The position numbers were made by a program, and so were the translations under genes. Shown in pieces: positions 50,084 to 60,700 of a DNA stretch of 64,000 nt (the stretch's first letter is position 1; each line of letters begins with the position of its first letter). The notes under the pieces are model-generated. The model saw only the letters and a program-made list of their open reading frames with translations. It had not been told where the DNA came from and did not search any database. The stretch covers positions 115,141-179,140 of the forward strand of contig NZ_OCNE01000015.1 of assembly GCF_900230195.1 (NCBI RefSeq), given 5' to 3'. Origin of the DNA: Streptomyces zhaozhouensis (GTDB lineage Bacteria; Actinomycetota; Actinomycetes; Streptomycetales; Streptomycetaceae).

Positions 50084-50866
50084 ATGATCCGGGGAAGAGC
50101 GCTGGACGCCACGGTCGAGAACGGCGTCTGCCGGGTGCGGTTCAACCGCCCCGAGGCGAGGAACACCATCACGCCCGACCTGATAGCCGAGCTGGGGCGC
50201 GCCCTCGACGCGTGCGAGGAACGGGCCGTCGGCGTCGTGGTGGTGGAGGGCGGCGACCGCGACTTCTGCTTCGGGGCCGACCTCGACAGCGTCGCCGCCG
50301 GCGAGCCGGGGGACGCCGACCGGGACCGGGGCAACGTCGACGCCCTGTACGACCTGTGGCTGCGGATGGCCACCGGCCCCCAGATCCTCGTCGCCCACGT
50401 GCGCGGCCGGGCCAACGCCGGCGGCGTCGGCTTCGTCGCCGCCAGCGACGTCGTCATCGCCGACGACACCGCCACCTTCGGCCTCTCCGAGCTGCTGTTC
50501 GGGCTCTACCCGGCGATGGTGCTGCCCTTCCTGACCCGCCGGGTCGGCTTCGGCAAGGCCCACTACATGACCCTCATGACCCGGCCGGTCCCCGCCGCCA
50601 GGGCCGCCGAGTGGGGCCTGGTCGACGCGCACGGGCCGCGCGGCGACCAGCTGCTGCTCCAGCACCTCGGCCGGCTGCGCCGCATCCCGCCCGAGACGGT
50701 GGGGAGTTACAAGCGCTACATGGGCCGGATCAGCCCGGTCGCCCTCGAGGCGGCCAGGGAGCCCGCGGTGCGGGCCAACCTCGACATCTTCTCCGACCCC
50801 GCCAACCTCCGACGCGTCACGCGCTTCGTCGAGGACGGCGTCTACCCCTGGGAGGCGAGCCGATGA
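50084..50866 (+). CDS. Enoyl-CoA hydratase-like ECH1 (dehydratase) of the beta-branching cassette
   Basis: The protein has 260 aa of the crotonase fold. It looks like PksH in the segment FGLSELLFGLYPAMVLPFL and in HYMTLMTRPV. The oxyanion loops read CFGADLDSV and GRANAGGVGF. It dehydrates the HMG-like intermediate. It overlaps the ECH2 gene by 4 bases (ATGA). Confidence 0.92.
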   Translation: MIRGRALDATVENGVCRVRFNRPEARNTITPDLIAELGRALDACEERAVGVVVVEGGDRDFCFGADLDSVAAGEPGDADRDRGNVDALYDLWLRMATGPQILVAHVRGRANAGGVGFVAASDVVIADDTATFGLSELLFGLYPAMVLPFLTRRVGFGKAHYMTLMTRPVPAARAAEWGLVDAHGPRGDQLLLQHLGRLRRIPPETVGSYKRYMGRISPVALEAAREPAVRANLDIFSDPANLRRVTRFVEDGVYPWEASR

Positions 50867-51654
50867 CCGGCCCCACCGAGGAAGCGGCGCGCGAGCCCGT
50901 GGTCACCCTGCGGCAGCCGTCCGAGGGTGTCGCCCTGATCACCCTCCAGGACCGGGCGCACAAGAACACGTTCACCGAGGAGCTGATCGACGGTCTCGTC
51001 GACGCCTTCCGCACCGTGTCCGCCGCCGAGGAGTACCGGGTGGTGGTGCTCACCGGCTACGGCAACTACTTCGCGACCGGCGGCACCCAGCGCGACCTGA
51101 TCGCGATCCAGGAGGGCCGGATGGCCTTCACCGCCGCCGACACCGGCGAGGTCGCCAGCGGCACCTACAGCCTCCCCCTGGACTGCCCGGTCCCCGTGAT
51201 CGCCGCCATGCAGGGCCACGCGGTGGGCGGCGGACTGTGCATGGGCCTCTTCAGCGACTTCGTCATCCTCGCCACGGAGAGCGTCTACACCGCCAGCTTC
51301 ATGAAGTACGGCTTCACCCCCGGCTTCGGCGCCACCCTCGTCCTGCGCGAGAAGCTCGGCGGCCCGCTGGCCCACGAGTTCCTGGTCACCGCCCGCACCT
51401 ACCGGGGGGCCGACCTCGCCAGGCGCGGCGTCCCGTTCGAGGTGGTGCCCCGGCGCGAGGTGCTCGACCGGGCGCTCGACCTGGCCCGGCTGGTGGCCGA
51501 GAAGCCCCGGCTGTCCCTCGTCACCCTCAAGGACCACATGGTGGCCGACCTGCGCGCGCGCCTGCCACAGGTGATCGAGCAGGAGCTGGCCATGCACGAG
51601 GTGACGTTCCACCAACCCGAGGTCAGGGAGCGGATCTTGGGCCTCTACGGCTAG
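50863..51654 (+). CDS. Enoyl-CoA hydratase-like ECH2 (decarboxylase) of the beta-branching cassette
   Basis: The protein has 263 aa of the crotonase fold and looks like PksI: LQDRAHKNTFTEELIDG, then YGNYFATGGTQRDLIAIQEG, HAVGGGLCMGLFSDF and SFMKYGFTPGFGAT. It removes CO2 from the glutaconyl-like intermediate, leaving a beta-methyl (or exo-methylene) branch. The cassette of donor ACP, KS, HCS, ECH1 and ECH2 is thus complete. A 110-base gap separates it from the PKS gene. Confidence 0.93.
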   Translation: MTGPTEEAAREPVVTLRQPSEGVALITLQDRAHKNTFTEELIDGLVDAFRTVSAAEEYRVVVLTGYGNYFATGGTQRDLIAIQEGRMAFTAADTGEVASGTYSLPLDCPVPVIAAMQGHAVGGGLCMGLFSDFVILATESVYTASFMKYGFTPGFGATLVLREKLGGPLAHEFLVTARTYRGADLARRGVPFEVVPRREVLDRALDLARLVAEKPRLSLVTLKDHMVADLRARLPQVIEQELAMHEVTFHQPEVRERILGLYG

Positions 51655-51764
51655 CGGGGCGACGCGTCCGCGGGGAGGACGTGACCGACCGGATCAATCG
51701 TGGACACAGACGTGCACGCGCATGGCGTGGTGGCTGAGGGACATCTCGTGAGGAGACGCGGAAC

Positions 51765-54700
51765 ATGACGGACGCATCAGGTGGCGTGCGCCGGCCGGAC
51801 CACCAGCCGGACCCGGCGCCCGACCGCGCGTCGGGCCGGCTCCCCGGCCGCACCCTGGCCGACCTGTACGACCGTTACCCGGACGAGGGGCGCTTCCACT
51901 TCCGCACCGGGCCGGGCGAGGACGAGGTCGCCTCGCTGACCGGGGCCGCGCTGCGGCGCCGCGCCCGCCGGTTGAGCACCGCGCTCCAGGCCGCCTGCGA
52001 GCCCGGGCAGCGGGTCCTCGTCCAACTGCCGAACGCCCTCACCTACGTCACCGCCCTCGCCGCCTGCGCCTACGCCAACGTGGTCGCCGTCCCGATGCTC
52101 GCCGACCTCGCCGACGACCCCGAGGACACGCTCGCCAAGCTCCGCGCCCTCGCCCCCGCCTCGGGCGCCACCTGCCTGGTCACCGGCGCGGAGACCGCAG
52201 AACTGGTCGCCGCCCGCGCCGAGGAGTCGCTGGGCCGGCTGACCGTCGTCGTCCCCGCCGAGCCCGCCGCCGGGGAGGAGGACGCGGAAGACGCCGACGA
52301 CGCCGGGGAGACCGCCCCCGACCGGGCGGCGCGGGGCGAGGACCCGGCGGTGCTGCTGTTCACCTCCGGCTCCCTGACCGCCCCCAAGGGTGTGACCTAC
52401 ACCCACTCCGTGCTGCTCGCCCAGATCGAGCTGTCCCGCGACATCTGGGAGGTGGGGCCCGACAGCACCGTCGTGTCCTGGCTGCCGCTCTCGCACAACT
52501 TCGGCATCTCCGTCGGCCTGCTGCTGCCGTTGGCCGTCGGCGTGGACAGCGTCCTGATGCCGCCCAGCACGTTCGTGCGGCAGCCCGACGCGTGGCCGCG
52601 CGCGATCAGCGCGCACGGCGCCACCCACACCGGCGCCCCCAACTTCGCCCTCGACTTCCTGTGCGACCAGCTGGACCCCGCCGCGCTCGCCGCCGAGGGC
52701 GTCTCGTTGGCCAGCCTCACCAACCTGCTCTGCGCCGGCGAGCTGATCCGGGAGGACAGCCACCGCCGGTTCACCGAGACCTTCGCGCCCCTGGGGCTGC
52801 GCCCGGAGAGCTTCTGCCCCAACTACGGCATGACCGAGATCGGCGCGGTCGTCACCGAACCCTCGGCCACCGAGGCGGTCTTCCGGCGCGTGGACGTCGC
52901 CGAACTGGAGCGCGGCCGGGCGGTGGACAGCGACGACGCCGGCACCGGCAGGGCGGTCGCCGCGATCGGCCCGCTGCCCGGCGGCGACATCGTCCGGGTC
53001 GTCGACCCGGAGACCGGCGCGGACCGCGCCCCGGGCGAGGTCGGCGAGATCTGGGTGCGCTACCCGGGCGTCTTCCGCGGCTACCACGAGAACGAGGAGG
53101 CCACCGAGGAGGCGTTCTCCGGACCGGCGGGGCTGGGCCATTTCCGAACCGGCGACCTGGGGTTCGTCCTCGACGGACGGCTCCATGTCACCGGCCGCGA
53201 GAAGGAGTTGATCATCGTGCGGGGGGAGAACCACTACCCCGCCGACATCGAGGCGACCGTCCGCGCGGCGCTCCCCGGGGTCACCGGGCGGCTGGCCGTC
53301 TTCGGCTGCGACATCGACGACGCCGAGCGGGTCGTCGTGGTCCAGGAGGTCGACGCGGCCCTGCCCGGCGAGGAGTACCGCGCGCTGCTGCGCCGGGTCG
53401 TGGCGGCGGTCTCCGAGAAGCACCAGCTCACCTGCCACGAGGTCGTGCTCTCCGACACCGGGGGAGTGGCCCACTCCGCGATCGGCAAGATCCTCCGCAA
53501 GAAGACCATGCACGCCTATCTGGCGGGCGCGCTCCCGGTCCTGGCCTCCTACCGCGCGGGTGCGGTCACCCTCGGGGCGGAGCGGGGCGAGCCAGCCCCC
53601 GACGCCGGGGCGACCGGGGCGACCGGGGCGACCGGGGTGGCCGAGGTGGCCGGGGTGGCCGAGGTGCGGCGCCGGCTGGTCGCCGAGGTGTTCGGGCTCA
53701 CGCTGGGGCGTGAGCCGGCGGAGTTCGACGGCGTCGGCACGTTCGCCGAACTCGGCCTGGACTCCCTCCAGTACATCCGGCTCGCCCGCCAGGTCGAACG
53801 GGTCTTCGGCGTCGCCTACGGACCGGCCCTGCTCTTCAAGCACCGGACCGTCGACGCGCTCGCCGCCCACCTCGCGGCCGCTCCCGCCCCCGTCGCCGCG
53901 CGCCCGTCCGCGCCCGCCACCCCCGAGCCGGAGGCGGCGGACGCCGGCGCGGTCGCCGTCGTCGGGGTGAGCCTGCGGCTCCCCGGCGGCGCCACCGACC
54001 TCGACAGCTACTGGCGCAACCTGGTCGAGGAGAAGGACTGCGTCACCCCGCTCGCCGACAGCCGCCCCGAGATCCTCGACACCTACCGCCGCCACTACGG
54101 CCCCGACACCGACGGGCTGCCCCGCGACGGCGCCTTCATCGACGACGTCGCCGACTTCGACGCCGCCTTCTTCGGGATCGCGCCGCTCGAAGCCGAGAGC
54201 ATGGACCCGCAGCAGCGCAAGGCGCTGGAGGTGACCTGGCGCGTCTTCGAGGACGCCGGCTACCGGGCCTCCGACTTCGACGGCGAGGAGGTCGGCGTCT
54301 TCGTCGGCGTCCACAACAACGACTACGCCGAACTGGTCACCCTCGACCCCGGCCTGATCGACGTCTACGGCGCCCATCTCGACTCCGGGCTGCACGCCAG
54401 CCTCGTCGCCAACCGGGTCTCCCGCTGGTTCAACTTCCGCGGCCCCAGCGAGATCCTGAACACCGCCTGCTCCAGCTCCCTGGTCGCCGTCCACCGCGCG
54501 GCCCGGTCGCTGCGCGACGGCACCAGCCGCGTCGCCGTCGCCGCCGGCGTCAACCTGATGCTGTCGCCCCGCCCCTACCGGGTGAGCCAGCAGGCCGGGA
54601 TGCTCTCGCCCGGCGGGCGCTGCCGCACCTTCGACGCCGCCGCCGACGGATTCGTCCGCGGCGAGGGCTACGCCGCCGTGCTGCTGAAGCCCCTGGCCAG

Positions 54701-57700
54701 GGCACTCGCGGACGGCGACCACATCCACGGCGTCATCCGCGCCAGCGCCGTCAACCACGACGGCAAGTCCAACTCCCTGCGCGCCCCGAACCTCACCGCG
54801 CAGAAGGAACTGGTCAAGACCGCCTATCTGAGCTCGGGGACCGACCCCGCGACCGTCGGCTACATCGAGGCGCACGGCACCGGCACCGCCCTCGGCGACC
54901 CCATCGAGGTCCAGGCGCTGCGCGAGGCGTTCGCCGAACTCGACCCCGACCTGCCGACCGGCTACTGCGGCCTCGGCTCGGCCAAGGCCAACATGGGCCA
55001 CCTGGAGTCCGCCGCCGGCCTCGCCGGCCTGCTCAAGGCCCTGCTCAGCGTGCGACACGGCATCCTCCCCGGGCTGCCGCACTTCGAGACGCTCAATCCG
55101 CACATCTCGCTGGCGGACAGCCCCTTCCACATCGTGGACCGCACCCGCGAGTGGCCCGCCCCCGTCGACGAGGACGGCACCCGCCGGCCGCGCCGCGCCG
55201 GCGTCAGCTCGTTCGGCTTCGGCGGGGTCAACGCCCATGTCGTCGTCGAGGAACACCGGCCGGAGCCCCGCGACGACCGCCCGTCCGCCGAGGGTCCCGC
55301 CGTCGTCCTGCTCTCCGCCCGCACCGACGAGGCGCTGCGGGAACGCGTCGACGCCCTGCGCGACCACCTCCGCCGCCACGACCCCGACCCGCGCGACCTC
55401 GCGCACACGCTGGCCGTCGGACGCGAGGAGATGCCCCGGCGGGTGGCCTTTCTCGCCGCCGACAACGCCGAGTTGACCGAACGGCTCGACGCCTGGCTGC
55501 GGGGCGAGGAGTCCGCCGAGGGCGTCGTCACCCCGCGCCCCGAACGGTCCGCCGCCGCCCCGGCGACCCCCGCCCGGCTCGCCGAGTGGATCGACCGGGG
55601 TGAGCACCCGCGCGTCGCCCAGGCGTGGGCCGACGGCCTCGACCTCGAAGGCCGCCCGCCGCACGCCGGCGGCCGACGGGTGCCGCTGCCCACCTATCCG
55701 TTCGCCCGCCGCCGGCACTGGCTGACCCGCGCGCCCTCGGCGCCCGCCGCCCCCGCCCCCGCCGCCCCGCCCGCGCCGCTGGTCTTCGAGGAGGTGTGGC
55801 GCGCCCGGCCGCTGCCGGCACCCACCGCCGCGCCCCGGCTGGGCACCGTCGTGTTCCTGGTGGCCGACCCCGCCCACCGGGAGCTGTGCGCCCGCGCCCT
55901 GCGGGCGAGGGACCCGCGCGCCACCGCCGTGTTCCTGAGCCCGGCGACCGCCGGCGGCCACGACGAGGAGACCGTCGGCGTCGACCCGGCCGACCCCGAG
56001 TCGTTCGCCCGCGCCTTCGCCCGCGTCACCGAGCGCCACGGGCGGCCCGACGCCCTCGTCTACCTCTGGGCGTTCGAGGACCCGGCGCTGCTGCGCGACC
56101 ACCGGCCCCTGCTCCACCTGGCCCAGGGCCTCTTCGACGCCGCCCTGCCCGTCCCCCGGCTGCTGCTCTCCGCCCAGCCGCTGACCGCGCTCGACCGCTG
56201 CCACGTCGAGTCCTGGCTCGGCCTGGAGCGGTCCCTGCGGCTGATGCTGCCCGGCACCCACGCCACCGTCGCCTGCCCGACGGACCTGCCCGCGGAACCG
56301 GCCGACGTGGCCGGCCGGTTGGAGGCGTGGCTGCCCACCCTCGTCGACGAGCTGGCCGCCCCCGACCAGGACAGCGCCCTGTACCGCGACGGGGTCCGCC
56401 GCACCGCCACCCTGCGCGAGGTCGCCCCGCCCGCCGCCGCCCGACCGGCCGTCAGGGCCGGCGGCACCTATCTGATCACCGGCGGACTCGGCGGGCTCGG
56501 CCTGCTCCTCGCCCGCCACCTGGCCCGCTCCGCCCCCGTCAACCTCGTCCTCACCGGCCGTTCCCCGCTCGACCCGGAGCGCCGCGCCCGGCTTGAGAAG
56601 GAGCTGCACGCCGGAAGGTTCCACCACCTCAGGGCGGACGTCGCCGACGAGGACGCCATGCGCGCCGGACTGGACGCGGCCCGCGAGCGGTTCGGGCCCT
56701 TCACCGGCGTCATCCACGCCGCAGGCGTCGACAGCCGCGACACCCTGCTCGACATGGACGCCGACGCGTTCGGCGCGATGCTCCGCCCGAAGGTCGAAGG
56801 CACCCTCGTCCTGGACCGGCTCCTGGCCGACGACCCGCTCGACTTCACCTGCTACTTCTCGTCCGTCTCCGCCGTCATCGGCGACTTCGGCTCCGGCGCC
56901 TACGCGGCCGGCAACCGCTTCCAGACCTCGTTCGCCCAACACCGCCCCGGCGAGACGCGGCGCGGGGTGGCGCTCTCCGTCAACTGGCCGCTGTGGGCCG
57001 ACGGCGGGATGAACCTGGCCGGCGACGACAGCACCCGGCTCTACCTGAAGTCCAGCGGGCAGCGCGCCCTGGAGACCGAGGAGGGCCTGGCCCTCTTCGA
57101 CCGGCTGCTCGCCGAGGGCGCGGCACAGCGCCTGGTGATGGCCGGCGACCCCGAGCGGATCAGGCGCCTGTTGCGCGTCGAGGGCGCCGACGGCCCGCGC
57201 CGCGCCCCCGCGCCCCCCGCCGGCGGCGAGCCGCCGGCCGCGCCGGCGCCCGCGGCCGGCGAGGACCTGGCCGACGCCCTCCGCCGTGACCTGCGGGCCG
57301 AGGCCGGGGCGCTGCTGCGGATGGCGCCGGAGGAGGTGCCGCTCGACACCAACATGGCGGACTTCGGCTTCGACTCCATCAGCCTCACCGACTACGCCGC
57401 CGCCCTCACCCGGCGGTTCGGGCTGCGGATCACCCCCGCCGTTTTCTTCGACTGCCCGACGCTGGACGCCCTGGCCCGCCACTGCCTCGACGAGCAGGCC
57501 GCGACGGTGCGCGACCACTACGCGGCGGCCGCCCCCGCCGACCGGCCCGTCGCCCCGGCGCCGGCGGCGCCGGCGAGCGCGCCCGCCCCCCGGGGTGTCC
57601 CCGAGCCGATCGCCATCATCGGCATGAGCGGCCGGTTCCCCGACGCCCGCACCGTCGACGAGCTGTGGGACGTCCTCGCCGACGGCCGGGACGTCACCGT

Positions 57701-60700
57701 GCCCGTGCCCGAGGAGCGCTTCCCCGGCCACGGCGGCGCCTGGCGTGCGGGACTGGTGCCCGGCGTCGACGAGTTCGACCCGCTGTTCTTCGAGATCGCT
57801 CCGTCCGACGCCCGCGCCATGGACCCCCGCCAGCGGCTGCTGCTCCAGGAGTCCTGGCACGCGCTGGAGGACGCCGGCTACGGCGCCGAGAAGATCGAGT
57901 CCCACACCATCGGCACGTTCCTCGGCGCGGAGAACGGCGACTACGCCCGGCTCCTGGACGAGCCCGGCAACGTCACCGCCAACCACGAGGGCATCCTGGC
58001 CGCCCGCCTGGCCTACTTCCTGAACTTCAGCGGCCCGGTCATGGCCATCAACACGGCCTGCTCCTCCGGACTTGCCGCCATCCACGAGGCGTGCGGCAGC
58101 CTGCGGAACGGGGAGTGCGACACGGCGCTCGCCGGCGGCGTCAACCTGATGACCACCGCCCAGAGCTTCGTGGAGCCGGAACAGGCCGGAATGCTCTCGC
58201 CCGACGGTCGCTGCCACGCCTTCGACAAGCGCGCCAACGGCCTGGTCCCCGGAGAGGCCGTCGCCGTCGTCGTCCTCAAGCGGCTCTCCCTGGCGGAGGC
58301 CGACGGCGACCGCGTCCTCGGCGTCATCACCGGCAGCGGCCTCAACTACGACGGCAGGACCAACGGCATCACCGCCCCCAGCAGCCGCTCCCAGGCCCGG
58401 CTGCTGAGCGACGTCTACCGGCGCCACGCCATCGACCCCGCCGCCATCGACTGCGTCTTCACCCACGGCACCGGCACCAGGCTCGGCGACCCGATCGAGA
58501 TCAACGCGCTGACCCGCGCGTTCCAGGACGGCGGCGAGCGGAGCGCGGACTGCGCGCTGGTCACCACCAAGCCGAACGTCGGCCACGCCTTCGCGGCCTC
58601 GGGCGTGGTGAGCCTGATCGGCCTCGTCCAGGCGATGCGGCACGCGACGCTGCCCGCCAGCATCCACTGCGAGGAGCTCAGCGACTACGTCGACTGGGAG
58701 GCCGGCCCCTTCACCGTCAACACCGTCCGCCGGGAGTGGCCGAGCACCGCCGGCCGCCCGCGCACCGGCGCGGTCAGCGCGTTCGGCATCAGCGGCACCA
58801 ACGCCCACCTGGTCGTCGAGGAGTACCCGCGGCCGACCGGGGACCCGGCGGCCACCGCCGACGGACCCCGGCTGCTCGCGTTCTCCGCGCGCAGCCCGGA
58901 GGCGCTCGACCGGCTGGCCGAGCGGCTCGCCGCGCGTCTGCGCGAGCGGCCGGGGACCGACCTCGCCGCCGTCAGCGCCACCCTGCTGACCGGCCGGCTC
59001 CACCACCGCCACCGGCGGGCCGTCGTCGCGGCCGACGCGCGCGAGGCCGCCGACGCGCTGGCCGGCGCCGAAGGCGCGCCGAGGCTGTTCCACGGCCAGG
59101 TGCCGCGCGAGTTCCAGCCGCAGGAGATGCTCTTCGCACACGCCGAGGAGCTGGTGGCGCGGGCGGGCGCCGAGGCCCCGGCCGGCGGCCCGGAGCGGGT
59201 GCTGTCCGCGCTTGCCGAGCTGTACTGCCAGGGCTACGACCTGCCGTGGTCCGGGCTCTTCGGCGGCCGGGCCCTGCCGCCGGTCAGCCTGCCCGGCTAC
59301 CCCTTCGCCCGCGAGCGCTACTGGGCGGCGCCGGCCTCCCGGCCGACCTCCCACCCGGGCGCCCCCGCGCCCGCCGTGCCCGGCGGGCAGGGGCCGCACC
59401 CGCTGCTGCGCCGGAACACCTCCGACCTCACCGAGCACCGGTTCGCCTCGGTCTTCCACGCCGCCGACGAGGCGTTGCTCGGACCCCTGGGTCCGCTGCC
59501 CGCCGCACTGCCGCCGGCCGCCCAGCTGGGCATGGCCCGCGCCGCCGCCGACCTGGCCGCCGGCGCGGCGACGCGGCTGCGCGACGTGACCTGGGGCGCG
59601 CCCGCCCCCGTCGTCGACGGCCGCACGCCCGTCAGCGTCGCCCTGCACCCGGCCGCCGAAGCGGACGGCGAACGGATCGCCTTCGAGGTGTACCAGCCCG
59701 TCCCCGCCGCCGAGTTCGGGCGGGAGATCCTCAGCCAGGGCGTCGCGGAACCGGCCGGGACGGCCCGCCCGCCGCGCGTCGACCTCGAGCGGCTCCGGCG
59801 GGAGCAGGACGCGGACCTGCTGCTGGCCCCCCTCCCGGCCGACGCCGGCCCCGGCACCCCGCCCGCGCTGGTCGGGGCCGCGCTGCGGGTCGCCGCCGAG
59901 CTGACGGCCGCCGGCCCCGAGGGCGCGGCGACGCTGACCCCGGCCGGGGTGCGCGAGACGGTCGCGTACCGCACGGCACCCGACTCCCGCGCAGCCTGGG
60001 CCGTCGCCCGCCGGGTGGCCGAGGACCGGGTCGACCTGGAACTGGTCGACGCCGAGGGCGAGGTGTGCCTCGTCCTGCGCGGCCTCACCTGGCGCTCCGC
60101 GCCCCCGGCGCCGGAGGGCGCCGTCGAACCGCTGGTCACCCGGCCGGTGTTCGTCGACGCGCCGGCCGCCACCGCCGCCCCGGCGGCCGAACGCCTCGTG
60201 GTGCTCTGCGGGCTGCCCGAGGCCACGACCCGCGCGGTGCGGGAGGCGCTGCCGACGGCCCGGCACACCGTCCTGCCGACCGTGCCCGAGGGCGCCGACA
60301 CCGCGGCCGCCTACGAGACCGCCGCGCTCGCCCTCCTCGACACCCTCCAGGGGGTGCTGCGGAACGTGCCCGCGGAGGGCGCGCTCGTCCAGGTGTGCGT
60401 CCCGGCGGACGGCGCGGGGCACTGGGCGCGCGGCCTGTTCGGGATGCTCGCCACGGTCCGGCGGGAGAACCCCGCCGTGCGCGCCCAGCTCGTCGAGTGC
60501 GACCCGGCCACCGCCACCGAGGCCGTCGCCGCCCTGCGGGCGGCCGCCGCCCGCCCCGACGAGCCGCGCCTCCGGCAGGTCGAGGGGGCGCTCCTCGTGT
60601 CGCGCTGGGAGAACGTCACCGCCGCGCCCGACGCCCCTTCGCCCTGGCGCGACGGCGGCGTGTACCTGCTGACCGGCGGCTACGGCATCGCCGCCGCCCT

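Noticed and set aside
53234..53663. Short repeats in the PKS considered as a CRISPR-like array
   Set aside because: Units are 9 bp, contiguous, without spacers, and lie in frame inside the coding region.
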